From Haliclona indistincta (taxonomy: Eukaryota > Porifera > Demospongiae > Haplosclerida > Chalinidae): a stretch of DNA of 64,000 nucleotides. The stretch is from NCBI GenBank assembly GCA_964017065.1, contig OZ024783.1:17831752-17895751 (forward strand), read 5' to 3'. The translations under genes were made by a program, and so were the position numbers. Of this stretch, positions 10,000-22,060 are shown in pieces. Positions within the stretch are counted from its first letter, which is position 1. Each line of letters opens with the position of its first letter. The notes beneath the pieces are model-generated. The model was not told the origin of the DNA. It was given only the letters and a program-made list of their open reading frames with translations, and searched no databases.

Positions 10000-10935
10000 A
10001 CTACTTGCACATGCCTCCTTCGGCGGCTTATTTGAAAGATCTACGTGCGGGCGTACTAAATCACTATACCATAAAAATTAATTGGAAATTTCAGTGTCAA
10101 AATATTTTCGTCGTTACCACGAAAATTAAGTGCACAAATTTACGCGCATGAACTTGAATATCTTTTAATTTTAGATTGAAATGAATTAAGGTACATTGGC
10201 AGGTTCAACAAAGCTATAATTGGAAATGATACATGTATAATATACTGTAGACAGACAAGCAACTGGTGCAAATCGGCACTCTGAGAGTGCACGATCGAAG
10301 TCAAGTGACAATGGGATAGGGCGAGAACGAGTGCCACAAAGACATAGGATTGCTGAGTGGATGAGAGCAAAGGAGATCTTACAGTGGATCCAAGCCATGA
10401 CTCACCCATAGTGAGGATGAGGATGAGGATGAGAAGGAGGAGGATGCATGCTATGGTTAAAACCAACATGTAGCTGATTTTATATGAGGACAATGCATGA
10501 ATGGCACTTGGCAATGCATGATGCAATAGGCAACAGCTAGACAATAAGGTTATGTGGTTTGTGGTCTCTAATTGCTGCCTGCTCCTATTGTTTACTATTA
10601 CACTCATGTGACTTCTGCTCACTTTACAAACATACAAATGGTGAGTTGCTAGAAAAATATCATGGTCAATGAGCTAGTTATGCGTTCTTGCAAATAAATC
10701 ATACAATTATAATTGCCTGACTCAATGAAGCTTATTCTTGAATGAAGTTCTCTGAATGCATGTATTGTGCTATAGGGCTACATTTATAATAATAACTGAG
10801 AAGATAAGACTGAGTGCTTTGCTAACCATGTAACATGATAGCTCTATTCTTATAGTAACGTGGTGTACTTTGTCTATGACCACAATGATTATGCATGGAC
10901 AATAACAACTAAGATCTTGTGGTACATGATAAACA
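10000..10935. other. Spacer upstream of T2, with remains of a type C 5' flank
   Basis: About 10460-10640 matches the upstream region of the type C RING fragments (16330-16506 and 31540-31702), including tgaatggcacttggcaatgc and a tacaaatggt end. Here the C coding part is gone and the type A upstream region (about 10660-10935) follows. No gene is seen. Confidence 0.5.
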
Positions 10936-13018
10936 ATGTCTCGTCCAGCATCCACTCTGTACGACCAGTTGACCTGTTCTGTTTGCCTTCAACGCTATAA
11001 AGATCCCAGAACTTTGCCGTGTCACCATAGCTTCTGCCGAGTGTGTCTGGAGGGAATTCCAGTATTTGAACAGGATGAGGCGGAACCAGAAAGGAGAGAC
11101 GAGCAGCACGAGGCTGCTACGCCAGAACAGCAAGCAACTGCTATTGAAATAAAATGTCCATGCTGTCGCAAATCTGTTTTTCTACCTCCTGGTGGAGTCA
11201 ACGAGCTACCCGCTGCATTCCTCATCAACAACCTCCTCGAGGTGCAGAAGGCAGCTGAGTACGAGACAGTCCAGATTACCATGCAAGCAAGTCCCCGCCA
11301 TTTCGCGCTGTGAGGAACACGAGCGAATTTTAGAGTTTTACTGCAACGACTGTGGCACATTGGTGTGTTCAGTATGTGCTATAAAAGGTCATCGTAATCA
11401 CGATTGTGATCTTGCCGCTGATGTAGCCAAGGACAGCAAGAAAGTGGTCGAGGATCAGCTTGCTTTACTGAGAAAAGATGTGACACACGTGGACGGTATG
11501 GTCGCGCACTTAGAAAGTGCAAAGGAAAGGGTGATATTTGAAGGCGAAAAAACCAAAAAGGCAATCACAGACGCTGTGGAGCTACTTCATCGCCATGTCG
11601 AAGACGGAAAGATGAAGTTGGTGACAACTGTGAATCAGAATATTGAAGAGAAGCTGAAACCACTGGAGGATCAATGCAAGAAGAGTTTGGCCATTATAAC
11701 GCAAATGAGGAACTCCGAGAGCGTCGTGGAGGGTCGACTAGAGAAGTTGAAGGATTCCATAGAAATCATGCCATTAAAAGATGAGCTAATGCAAATAATT
11801 AGTAAAGTGCGTGTAAGCCGTGAATCCATCAAGTTTACTGTTCCATACACGATTTCCTTTTCCTCAAACCCCAGTCCTAGCAATGAAATAGGATTTTTGC
11901 TTGAACCTGCACAAAAAGATGCCACCAAAGAATTTTTGGTGGGAAAGAAGTGTCGCTACTTACTGTATCTTCCCGAGACTGAAGAAAATCTGGTCTGCCA
12001 TATTGTGCCTTTTAACAAAGATGTAAAGTCATCCGAATGTCAAATCAGATCTTTGGAAAATGGCAAACACAAAGTGTCGTTCACTCCTAACAGAGTCGGT
12101 GGTCATGATCTGGTCATGTTTCCACATCTACCAATCAAGAGAACGACTATTGCTCAGTTTTATGTCAATTCACCGTTATTAGACGGTCAACGAAGGCGGA
12201 TTTCAAAGCGGCAAACCACAAAGAAGCCATCTGCTTTGGCTATTTCCGAGACAGGTGACTTGATTGTGTGTGAAACTGCTAGTGACTGTGTCGCTGTTTA
12301 TGCATCAAATCTTAGACAAAAATTTAGCAGTATTTCTTCACTAGGTAGTTCTAAGAAGTGTCTTAACAAACCTTGTTGTGTGTGTGTGGCACCTGACAAC
12401 TGCATCATAGTGGTCGACAGTGGTAAGCAATGCTATCGCCTCCTCAAGATAAAGATGGATGGAAAGTTGATTGCAACTGCACGTTTAGCTGACAAATTGC
12501 AAATCTTATATCCTAATGCATTGGCTGTACATCCAAGTGGAGAGATCTTTATTGTTGATTCCGTTGCTCATTCGATACTTGTTCTTACTTCAAATCTTAA
12601 CTTTTGTCGTACTTTTGGTGGCAAAGGCAAGGCCCATGGCTATTTCGATCAGCCTCACAGTATAGCATTTGACTCAGCTGGTAGTGCGTATGTCAGTGAC
12701 TCTATGAACGATCGGATTCAGAAGTTTTCGGCATCAGGAATGCTACAAGTTGATGCTTCGTTTGTGATCGGAAATGGTTCTGAACTAAGTCAGTTAAAAA
12801 GACCAACTACCCTTTGTATCAGCTCATACGATACAATATTTGTAACTGATGAACACCATCGCATTGCTGTGTTTGATACTCGAGGTTGCTTTCTTGGAGA
12901 AATACGCCATAGTGAGGCGCTATCTCCAATGAACCCATGCGCAATGGTTGTTGGTAAAGACGAGTCTTACCTGAGTGTATTAGACAGTTCCACTGAGACG
13001 CTTTTCTTAATAAAATAA
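10936..13018 (+). pseudogene. T2: type A TRIM-NHL copy with one 4-bp frameshift
   Basis: The copy has an intact type A RING (residues 14-77) and then goes out of frame. At 11283-11290 the four bases gcaa are tandemly duplicated relative to T7 (caatcaagtcccc), and translation stops soon after, at 11313, before the B-box. Downstream the frame is open again through the B-box, coiled coil, filamin and all NHL repeats to 13018, with no second lesion. The inactivation is therefore recent, or it is an allele or assembly difference. The NHL1 segment is the ISKRQTTKKPSAL cassette shared with T4 and T9. An AATAAA lies at 13108-13113. A truncated RING-only peptide of 125 residues would be made otherwise. 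Confidence 0.88.
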
Positions 13019-13984
13019 ATTGAGAGTGTGTTATTGCAACGATTATAATGACAGTGTGGAAATGTATTATGATCAATTTTTCCGTTTGCAATTTAAGCCA
13101 TAGCCTGAATAAATAGTGTCATGTATGATTACCACTGAAATGCATGCTCACTGTCTGTTGTACCAGGGATGGTGCAAAACCTGCACGACGAACTCTGGAT
13201 TATACTATACAATTGATCTGAGTACATTTCAGCTGCCAAATTAATGCTGCCTGCAGCCCATGATAAAAATTAAATTCAAAGTTCAACTTGAAGGGTCACT
13301 CGATCTCACCATTACAATTGGAAAGCTATATGAGTCAGACTGACATTACATGTAGTAACTATGATGTTGCGGGTAAGGAGAGGATGGTGGCCCTGTCCAG
13401 TACAACCCAGGACTAAGAACTAACATAAAGCTAATAGCAACAGCAACACATTTTGACTAACCCAAGACATTATTTGGGGTCACAAGGTGTTCGGATTAGA
13501 GAGGTCTCACTGTAGTACCATATTAGGCCGACATCAATCACATGCCTTGTACTACTGTGTAATGGACATGCTCGTTTATCGACAGATTGATTATGTAACA
13601 AAGTGATAATGTTTATTGCATGCCATCATTATCTACTATACATATCATTGCCTATCGGCAATGATAATACCTAATTTTGAAAACAGGGCTCACATATGTG
13701 CCAATTTAAAAGCAGCCCTCAACAATTATGTTTACAAATCTACTACTGATTAATTGAATTTCAGTTGTAATGCTATAGTGTTATAGTACTACTTTAGCTA
13801 AACCGCGACTGCATGAGTTGAGTACATATCAATAGCCAATTCAAAACAAATGCTGCATGTGACTGCGCGCGCAGGGCCCATGCGGCTCATGATAATAAAA
13901 CGGACGTTTGCGTTCACTCGATTGGGTCATGACAATTGCATTTGAACGCTATATTACACGAGACGGACGTTAGCAACTACTACA
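13019..13984. other. A-to-B spacer, duplicated along the array
   Basis: This spacer is homologous to 26030-26838 plus 28885-29086, and to 35850-36720 and 50725-51580. It contains the T2 poly(A) signal AATAAA at 13108 and, at its end, the type B 5' flank (gacggacgttagcaactact just before the ATG). The unbroken sequence gtgttatagtac at about 13778 is the empty site for the Helitron-like block. Confidence 0.6.
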
Positions 13985-16006
13985 ATGGCTCGTTCCACAT
14001 CATTGTACGAACATTTGACCTGTTCTCTTTGCCTCGAGTGCTACAAGGATCCCAGGACGCTGCCGTGTCATCATAGCTTCTGCCGTGTGTGTCTTGATAA
14101 TGTTCCCGCACCGATCAGTGATGGACAGTTCGAAGAGGCAGGACAACCGGCCATCAAGTGCCCGGTCTGTCGTAATTCCGCTCTTTTGCCTCCTGGTGGA
14201 GTCAAGGAGCTACCTGCTGCATTTCTGCTCAACAATCTACTCGAAGTTCAAAAGGCCACAACGTACGTGAACGCCCAGCTCCCTAGCCAAGGAATGTGCG
14301 ACATACACGAGCGAGTACTCGAGTTTTATTGTAACGACTGTGGTGTGTTACTATGCTCCGTGTGCTCTATTAAAGTCCATCGCGCACATGATTGCGATCT
14401 CGCCTCTGATGTAGCCATAGCAAATAAAAAAGTGATCCAAGACCAACTTGCATTACTAAGAAGGGACGCCTCTATCGCGGACAGCATGATCGCGAAAGTT
14501 GACAGCGCAAACGATAGAATGATATCTGAAGGCGATGAAATTAGAAAGGCAATCACAGATGCCGTAGAGCAACTCTACCGCCAAATCGAAGAAGAAAAGA
14601 GGAAGTTGTTGACGATGGTGGATCAGAACATTGTAGAGAAGCTTCAAGTTCTCAAGAATCATCGCGACAAGGGTATAGCCATGATAACACAAATGAGAAG
14701 ATCAGAGAGTGTTGTAGAAAGTAGACTTGAGAAATTCAAAGATTCCATTGAAATTATGGCAGTAAAGGATCAGTTGGTTCAACTAGTCAGTGAAGCTCGG
14801 TTAAACTACGAATCAATCAAGTTCACCGCTCCTAACATGCTTTCCTTCCATTCGAATCCTATTCCATCCACTCAAATAGGATTCTTGTTTGAACCAGTCG
14901 AGAAGAATGCCAACCAAAAGATTTCAGCTGGGAAGAAGTGTCGCTACATGCTGTACAACAGTAGAGCTGAAACAAATCCTGTCTGCCATCTTGTGCCATC
15001 GAAAAAAAAATTAAAACCAGTAGAGTGTCAAGTCGGTTTATTAGAAAACGGAAGTCATGAAATATCGTTTACTCCTAGCAGGGTCGGAGATCATGATCTG
15101 ATCTTGTTTCCACTTTCTCCGATCAAGAAGACAACTGCGGCTCAGCTACTGGTCAACTCACCATTCTTACAAGAAAATCGAAAACAGATTTCAAAGCAAA
15201 TTCTTAGCAAGCCTTCCGCCATGGCCATTACTAGGACAGGTGACTTAGTTGTGTGTGAGACTGCTTGTAACTGGGTCACTGTTCTTGCTGGTGACGATGG
15301 AAAAAAATTAAACACGATTTCTTCACTAGGCAGTTCTAAGAAGAGTCTTAACAAGCCTTTTTGTGTGGGTGTGACACCTGACAACTGCATCGTAGTGGTC
15401 GACAGTGGTAAGCAATGCCATCGTCTCCTCAAGATACAGATGAACGGCAAGTTGATTTCAACAGCAAGTTTAGCTGATAAATTAAAATTCCAGTCTCCAA
15501 ATGCATTAGCTATCCATCCACGTGGAGAGATATTCGTAGTTGACTCCGATGCTCATTCGATATATGTATTTAATGCTGACCTAACACTTAGTCGTACTTT
15601 TGGCGGGAAAGGCAAGGCCCATGGCTATTTCGATCAGCCTCACAGTATAGCATTTGACTCAGCTGGTAGTGCATATGTCAGTGACTCTATGAATAATCGC
15701 ATTCAGAAGTTTTCTGCATCTGAAGAAGGTTTGCTTCAGTTTGATGCGGTGATAGGAAGTGGAAATAGGTCAGAACCAAGTTTCTTGAAAAGGCCAACTG
15801 CTCTTTGTATCAGCTGTTACGACACGATATTTGTAACTGATGAACATAATCGTATTGCTGCTTTCGACACGCAAGGTTGCTTTCTTGGTGAAGTGCACTA
15901 CAGCAAGATATCGCTAACAAATCCATGCGCAATGGTGATGGGTAAAGATGAGTCTCATCTTAGTGTGTTGGATAGTTATGTTAAAGCACTATACATAATA
16001 CAGTGA
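13985..16006 (+). CDS. T3: type B intronless TRIM-NHL protein, 673 aa
   Basis: This is the reference type B copy and is fully open. The RING has C13, C16, C28, H30, C33, C36, C59 and C62; the linker between its halves is short and acidic (ISDGQFEEAG) compared with the longer type A linker. The B-box 2 has C105, H108, C116, C119, C124, C127, H132 and H135. A coiled coil follows at about 140-270, then filamin at about 280-390 with EISFTPSRVGDHD, and NHL repeats at about 400-673 ending ALYIIQ. The predicted role is RING-dependent ubiquitin transfer, with target choice by the filamin-NHL part. The start follows the caactactacaATG context shared by the B copies. In NHL1 the array-typical CETASDC reads CETACNW. 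Confidence 0.93.
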   Translation: MARSTSLYEHLTCSLCLECYKDPRTLPCHHSFCRVCLDNVPAPISDGQFEEAGQPAIKCPVCRNSALLPPGGVKELPAAFLLNNLLEVQKATTYVNAQLPSQGMCDIHERVLEFYCNDCGVLLCSVCSIKVHRAHDCDLASDVAIANKKVIQDQLALLRRDASIADSMIAKVDSANDRMISEGDEIRKAITDAVEQLYRQIEEEKRKLLTMVDQNIVEKLQVLKNHRDKGIAMITQMRRSESVVESRLEKFKDSIEIMAVKDQLVQLVSEARLNYESIKFTAPNMLSFHSNPIPSTQIGFLFEPVEKNANQKISAGKKCRYMLYNSRAETNPVCHLVPSKKKLKPVECQVGLLENGSHEISFTPSRVGDHDLILFPLSPIKKTTAAQLLVNSPFLQENRKQISKQILSKPSAMAITRTGDLVVCETACNWVTVLAGDDGKKLNTISSLGSSKKSLNKPFCVGVTPDNCIVVVDSGKQCHRLLKIQMNGKLISTASLADKLKFQSPNALAIHPRGEIFVVDSDAHSIYVFNADLTLSRTFGGKGKAHGYFDQPHSIAFDSAGSAYVSDSMNNRIQKFSASEEGLLQFDAVIGSGNRSEPSFLKRPTALCISCYDTIFVTDEHNRIAAFDTQGCFLGEVHYSKISLTNPCAMVMGKDESHLSVLDSYVKALYIIQ

Positions 16007-16059
16007 AACATGACAATAGAATAACCTTTTATTAGTTCGCGAGTTGCGACCATAATACC

Positions 16060-16135
16060 AGCCCAGTATTTGACTCAACTGGAAGTGCATAATTATGTCA
16101 CTCATGTCACATTCAGAAGTTTTCCAACGATTACT
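16060..16135 (+). pseudogene. NHL scar after T3
   Basis: agtatttgactcaactggaag and cacattcagaagttttcc match the AFDSAGSAY...IQKFS region of NHL repeats, with the middle deleted. The same scar recurs after T6 (31155-31220) and T8 (38970-39035). It is therefore an old remnant duplicated together with the B copies, perhaps the 3' part of a former gene. Confidence 0.65.
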
Positions 16136-16329
16136 TCATAATCACAGCCTTGTAACCTAATTTCCTATAATTATTCATTGTACCGCTATGATGCACTGAT
16201 AAACATACACATCATTGTATAGCTTTTTGATACTTATAATTGTGGCTCAAGTCTAGGTACAATATGACTTTTTCCTGGCACGATGCATGTCATACGAAAT
16301 GCTCATAATGCTTGTTATTCAGTTGATGC

Positions 16330-16670
16330 ATGGTATGATTACAACCTACATGTAGCTGATTTTTTTTATGAGGACAATGCATGAATAGTACTTGGCAATG
16401 CATGATGCATTAGGCAACGGCTAGACAATAAGGCTTTGTGGTTGGTGGTCTCTAATTGCTGCTCCTATTGTCTAGTGACTTCCACTCACTTTTACAATCA
16501 TACAAATGGGTCGTTCCACAGCATCATGTCTTTACGATCAGTTGACCTGTTTTGTCAAATTTGTCAAGATCATTACATGTATTTGGATCCAGGACGCTGC
16601 CGTGTCATCATAGCTTCTGTAAAGTGTGTCTTGAGCAAATTCCAGCAGAGCAGGAATCAGAGAAACTGAG
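16330..16670 (+). pseudogene. Type C TRIM remnant: 5' flank plus broken RING
   Basis: An ATG at 16506 (MGRSTASCLYDQLTC) starts a third leader type. Small indels break the frame, but CQICQDHYMYLDP and RTLPCHHSFCKVCLEQIPAE are readable across two frames. Similarity ends near 16670; the B-box, coiled coil and NHL parts are absent. The upstream 170 bp are conserved at 31540-31702. This is the best preserved trace of type C in the window. Confidence 0.75.
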
Positions 16671-17599
16671 AGGCATGTGTTCTTGTATTATTATTTACGG
16701 AAACGAAGTAGTGATTGCCCTAGATTGTGCAATACCTACTTCTCATTATTTTTATTGAAAGAAATGTACTTGCTCTAATTGATGTATATCGATAGACAAA
16801 CAAAGTGTATGCTGGAGCACGCCTGTACAAAATACCATTGTACAGAAAATACTGAAAGCTATTTGCAAGTTTTGAATCTCAAATTGGCGCACCGCCACCT
16901 TAAGCAATATTACAAATTTGCTTCAAAGACGGCAAAGTTACCTACTGCTTGTGTTCATCATACGTAGAAGATTTGAAGAAATTGAATAAAGTCTAAAACA
17001 TTCGACATTATTAAAAGTGGATTTTGTAGATTTTGTTTAGTTTTGTTTCCATGATTGCACTTAGCCATAACACACTCATTTATTCCATTTGAAAGCACAG
17101 TAATAAATGCTACATGGCTGCATGATTTATTTCACTCACTACGAATCTCTATAGTAACAAATGACCCGTTAAAACAGCAATACTATTCTTGCAGTGTGTA
17201 ACATGATAGCAAGTATACTTATATAGTAATGTGATGTACAACATAGTACAATATCTATGACCACAATCATTGTAGTCTACACGCACAACTACACATGGTT
17301 CCAAAATAATAAACTGCGCGCGCGTCGTACTGCATGGGCTACGTCACCAGACACGCCCAACTTGGTGGTGTTTGCATGGTGTGAGTGACTACAATCTTGC
17401 ATCTCTGGAGCTACAACCGAAACAGAGGTAATCAGAGAATCTTGCTTTTGTTCCGACAGAGCCGTTTTGACACGATTGGTGCAATTATACTGTATAAACA
17501 CAGCAAATCGTCACCACGGTTAAGTCTGTATTGACAGCTTGCCGGTTGAATTAATAAGTTAATAATAACTACTTTTATAATTGTTTTGTGGTATAGACA
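16671..17599. promoter_or_regulatory. Conserved upstream region of type A genes
   Basis: About 16765-17599 is conserved at 31970-33762 and 46900-48636 once insertions are removed. The block from about 17400 to 17495, with gaaacagaggtaatcagaga and ttccgacagagccgttttga, is especially constant 100-200 bp before the T4, T7 and T11 start codons. It probably holds the core promoter or 5' UTR. The site aaaacagcaaTActattc at 17171-17188 is the empty target of the element at 32398. Confidence 0.55.
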
Positions 17600-19666
17600 A
17601 TGTCTCGTCCAGCATCCACTCTGTACGATCAGTTGACCTGTTCTGTTTGCCTTCAACGCTACAAAGATCCCAGAACTTTGCCGTGTCACCATAGCTTCTG
17701 CCGAGTGTGCCTGGAGGGAATTCCAGTATTGGAACAGGATGAGGCGGAACCTGAAAGCGGAGACGAGCAGCACGAGGCCGCTACACCAGAACAGCAAGCA
17801 ACTGCTATTGAAATAAAATGTCCATGCTGTCGCAAATCTGTTTTTCTACCTCCTAATGGAGTCAACGAGCTACCCGCTGCATTCCTGATCAACAACCTCC
17901 TCGAGGTGCAGAAGGCAGCTGAGTACGAGACTGTCCAGATTACCAAACAATCCCCCGCCATTTCGCGCTGTGAGGAACACGAGCGAATTTTAGAGTTTTA
18001 CTGCAACGACTGTGGCATATTGGTGTGTTCAGTATGTGCTATAAAGGGTCATCGTAATCACGATTGTGATCTTGCCGCTGATGTTGCCAAGGACAGCAAG
18101 AAAGTGGTCGAGGATCAGCTTGCTTTACTGAGAAAAGATGTGACCCTCGTGGATGGCATGATCGCGCACTTAGAAAGTGCAAAGGAAAGGGTGATATTTG
18201 AAGGCGAAAAAAACAAAAAGGCGATCACAGACGCTGTGGAGCTACTTCATCTCCATATTGAAGACGGAAAGACGAAGTTGGTGACAACTGTGAATCAGAA
18301 TATTGAAGAGAAGCTGAAACCACTGGAGGATCAATGCGAGAAGGGTTTGGCCATTATAACGCAAATGAGGAACTCCGAGAGCGTCGTGGAGGGTTGTCTA
18401 GAGAAGTTGAAGGATTCCATAGAAATCATGGCTTCAAAAGATGAGCTAATGCAACTAATCAGTAAAGTGCGTGTAAGCCGTGAATCCATCAAGTTTACTG
18501 TTCCATACACGATTTCCTTTTCCTCAAACCCCAGTCCTAGCTATGAAATAGGATTATTGTTTGAACTTGCAGAAAAAGATGCTACCAAAGACTTTTTGGT
18601 GGGAAGAAAGTGTCGCTACTTACTGTACCTTCCCGAGATTGAAGCAAATCTGGTCTACCATCTTGTTGTGTTAAACAAAAATTTGAAGTCATCTGGTGAG
18701 TGCCAAGTCAGATCTTTGGAAAATGGAAAACACGAAGTGTCGTTCACTCCTAACAGAGTCGGTAGTCATGATCTAGTCATGTTTCCACATCTACCAATCA
18801 AGAGAAAAACTATTGCTCAGTTTTATATCTACTCACCATTGTTAGAAGGTAACCGAAGGCGGATTTCAAAGCGGCAAACCTCAAATAAGCCATCAGCTTT
18901 GGGTATTTCCGAGACAGGTGACTTGATTGTGTGTGAGGCTGCTGGTGACTGTGTCACGGTTTATGCATCAAACGATGGAAAGAAATTAAGCACTATTTCT
19001 TCACTGGGTGGTACTAAGAAGAAGTGCCTTAACAAGCCTTGTTGTGTGGGTGTGACACCTGACAACTGCATCATAGTGGTCGACAGTGATAAGCAATGCT
19101 ATCGTCTCCTCAAGATAAAGATGGATGGAAAGTTGATTGCTACTGCTCATTTAGCTGACAAATTGCAACTCTTATCTCCTAATGCATTGGCTGTACATCC
19201 AAGTGGAGAAATCTTTATTGTTGATTCCGTTGCTCATTCGATACTTGTTCTTACTTCAAATCTTAATTTTTGTCGTTCTTTTGGCGGCAAAGGCAAGGCC
19301 CTTGGCTATTTCGATCAGCCTCACAGTATAGCATTTGACTCAGCTGGTAGTGCTTATGTCAGTGACTCTATGAACGATCGGATTCAGAAGTTTTCGGCAT
19401 CAGGAATGCTACGATTTGATGCTGATTCTGAACTAAATCAGCTAAAACGACCAACTGCCCTTTGTATCAGCTCATATGATACATTATTTGTAACTGATGA
19501 ACACCATCGTATCGCTGTGTTTGATACTCGAGGTTGCAATCTTGGAGAAATACGTCATAGTGAGGCACTATCTCCAATGAACCCATGCGCAATGGTTGTT
19601 AGTAAAGACGAGTCTTGTCTGAGTGTATTAGACAGTTCCACTGAGACGCTTTTCATTGTAAATTAA
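17600..19666 (+). CDS. T4: type A intronless TRIM-NHL protein, 688 aa
   Basis: This is a full-length type A copy. RING ligands are C14, C17, C29, H31, C34, C37, C74 and C77, with a Glu/Gln-rich loop at 45-67. B-box 2 ligands are C124, H127, C135, C138, C143, C146, H151 and H154. A coiled coil (about 157-290), filamin (about 295-405) and NHL repeats (to 688) follow. NHL1 carries the RQTSNKPSAL cassette. Differences from sister copies include a nine-residue loss after SASGMLRFDA in the fourth NHL repeat, and D for G in VVDSDKQCYR. It stands alone without a following B copy. An ATTAAA overlaps the stop codon. Confidence 0.93.
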   Translation: MSRPASTLYDQLTCSVCLQRYKDPRTLPCHHSFCRVCLEGIPVLEQDEAEPESGDEQHEAATPEQQATAIEIKCPCCRKSVFLPPNGVNELPAAFLINNLLEVQKAAEYETVQITKQSPAISRCEEHERILEFYCNDCGILVCSVCAIKGHRNHDCDLAADVAKDSKKVVEDQLALLRKDVTLVDGMIAHLESAKERVIFEGEKNKKAITDAVELLHLHIEDGKTKLVTTVNQNIEEKLKPLEDQCEKGLAIITQMRNSESVVEGCLEKLKDSIEIMASKDELMQLISKVRVSRESIKFTVPYTISFSSNPSPSYEIGLLFELAEKDATKDFLVGRKCRYLLYLPEIEANLVYHLVVLNKNLKSSGECQVRSLENGKHEVSFTPNRVGSHDLVMFPHLPIKRKTIAQFYIYSPLLEGNRRRISKRQTSNKPSALGISETGDLIVCEAAGDCVTVYASNDGKKLSTISSLGGTKKKCLNKPCCVGVTPDNCIIVVDSDKQCYRLLKIKMDGKLIATAHLADKLQLLSPNALAVHPSGEIFIVDSVAHSILVLTSNLNFCRSFGGKGKALGYFDQPHSIAFDSAGSAYVSDSMNDRIQKFSASGMLRFDADSELNQLKRPTALCISSYDTLFVTDEHHRIAVFDTRGCNLGEIRHSEALSPMNPCAMVVSKDESCLSVLDSSTETLFIVN

Positions 19667-22060
19667 ATAGAGTGTGTGATTATAGTATGTGAAAATGTAC
19701 TATGGTCAAAGTTTTCAGAACATTTATTATCATTGCTGATCAGCAACAAGGGCATATAAATACAAGAGGGCATGCAACGCAATAGCTAGTACCCTGAAAA
19801 CATCCGGAAATCTTAATTGTTACTAAGAATAGCACTTTCGGTTATCAATTATTGTTATAGTATACGGAGGGTAAACGGAAACTGAGTCACTACACAAAGT
19901 AATGGCAGACCAAGCTGAAGAACACTGCACAATACCATGCTGCGTGCGTGGATCACAGCCACGCCAGTCAAAGCGGAGAAAGACCGTGACTTCGCCTCTG
20001 TCGATACTGCTCGTCGTCTGTTGCTGGTAAAATACTCTGCAGCCGATCAGCAGGAAGCGACAGCGCCAACGATAGACAGCAGTTTCGTTTACCTGCGTCT
20101 CAGCCAACGGCATCAGTGATACGCGACATGGTTGGCAACCACCAGTATCTACAGCTTCGTGTCGATTGTAGATTTGCCAGCTATAATAAAATTATTTCCT
20201 AGCAAACCATGCCGCTGATGCTGGCAAAATTAATTTCCTACGAAAATTTGGCGCAGCAACTAAATTTCCTAGCGGCAACAAAATTTCCGTTATATTTATC
20301 GTGAACATTACAAGTAAATCGTGTTCTGTGCATAAACGTAATTAATTGTGATGTCCTTTATTTCTGGTGATGCGGCGAAAACATCGCATAGATTCCTGCA
20401 CAGATGGCAGATGAGCATGCTCGAGCAGTTCAGTCAGCTTCGTACAGCGGTCGACCTCTAGTGCCTGTGCTCGTGAGTGGTAAGTAGCACTTAATTTCCT
20501 AAACGCGACCATAATTATTTCCTAGCAAACTATGCCGCTGATGCTGCCAAATTTCCTAGGAAAATTTGGCGCAGCAACAAAATTTCCTAGCGGCCAGATT
20601 TCCTGTGACACCGGCCGCACTCGCTGCCGGTCTCGTTGTTCATAATCATTCGTTAAACGAGAAGGCTGACGATAAATGCTCTTATTATGCCTCGGTGGGC
20701 GGAGCCACGAGGCATACAGTAATCGCGTTGTCTGTCATTCTGTCAGTCTGTCTGTTACACTATTTTTGCGGCGCACGCTGAACGGTGAGCTCTGAAACTT
20801 GCAATGCAGGTAGATCACGATATTATCTCGCTTTTGAATATGTGAAAGCTTTACACGAAGCTTAGTTCCAGAGTTATGGCGTGATTTGCTTACTTTGTTT
20901 ACTGTTGCTGGTTATCTAGACTTCTCCAAAGGCAAAGCTGTCCACAGTTGACTGCCTATAGAAGCTGATAGGTTAGAATTTTACTACAGGATAGCAGCGC
21001 AGGTCCAGAGAAATCGTGTAAGCAAGCTATGGAAGCTATCTAGCTCGTGGTATGCGTGTGCTGTGCTAAACACTGTAGACACGCCCAGTTGAATTGTGGT
21101 TAGCACTGATTGGCTTCTGATTGCATAACTAAAGCACTGCATTGTGATTGCTGTACAGAAATCCTGTATACATGCATCTGCAGTTGCTGTGTTTGTGGAA
21201 TGGTGGGTAGTTACGGTACAGGAATTGTGCTATAGCTTGTATAATAGGTGGAGTTTACTGTAGCTAGTCCTGCTGTGTACTATGGAATTCCACCGAGGCA
21301 TCAGCACCTTTGGTGCCTAGTTGCGCGCGTACGCATTCGCTTCCTGTCTTTGGCGTATAAAAGGGGAGTGCCTTGGGCAGTAAAATGGCGGCTCGTTTTG
21401 AAATTGAATTAGAAAATGGCTCCCGCCTTTTGTAACGAACTTCTCATAGCGCGCGCTAGCACCAGTATACGAACGGGTACAAAACGTATCTAAACCATTG
21501 CGTACCCAATGTAGACCAAGCACGTGCTACATATGGAGCGCGAGTCTGAGGAGTTGAAAGTATGTTGGTAGCTAGCTATTAGTCAGTAGCCATCGCTGTT
21601 CTCTGCGCTCTTGGCTCTGTCCAAACGACCCAAGAATATTTTTCTTCATTGATTTCAAGCTGAAAACGTGCACCCAATCGCGATCGCTTCTTTGTAAGAC
21701 CGCTTTCTGCCATTTGCAACGAAGATCTTATCGCGTTGCACGTGCGTGTTGGCGGTTTGGCGGTTTGGCGCAGTACATTGTCGACTGTGTTGTGTGTGGT
21801 CACCGCGGTGCGTTGAACGTGTAGGAAGTCTTGGCGAGCTACCCACAACCGCTTCCATGAGGAAGTACATGTGTATCCTTTTTAACCCTGGGCACTTGGG
21901 CTACGCCCTCGTGGTGTATTGTTAACAACTCGGACCGCAAGCTCGTGCAAACAAATCCAATGTTACACGAGGAGCCATACATTAACTATTACCTGTAACC
22001 CATTTTCCTACTCATTACACTTCTATGATGCATGTTTTCAACTGACTCACAACACTTCAT
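19667..22060. other. Long spacer with direct repeats, no gene recognised
   Basis: A direct repeat of about 75 bp (ccgctgatgctggcaaaatt... at 20210-20290 and 20531-20605) flanks unique sequence. At 20687 tgcctcggtggg and at 21291 ccaccgaggca form a possible 11-bp terminal inverted repeat around about 615 bp. Open frames in the region show no homology I recognise. Confidence 0.45.

Noticed and set aside
20687..21302. Complete transposon with TGCCTCGGTGG ends
   Set aside because: The 11-bp ends are inverted, but no target duplication is clear and the motif recurs singly at 58436 and 59920, so boundaries are not secure; noted only in the spacer entry.
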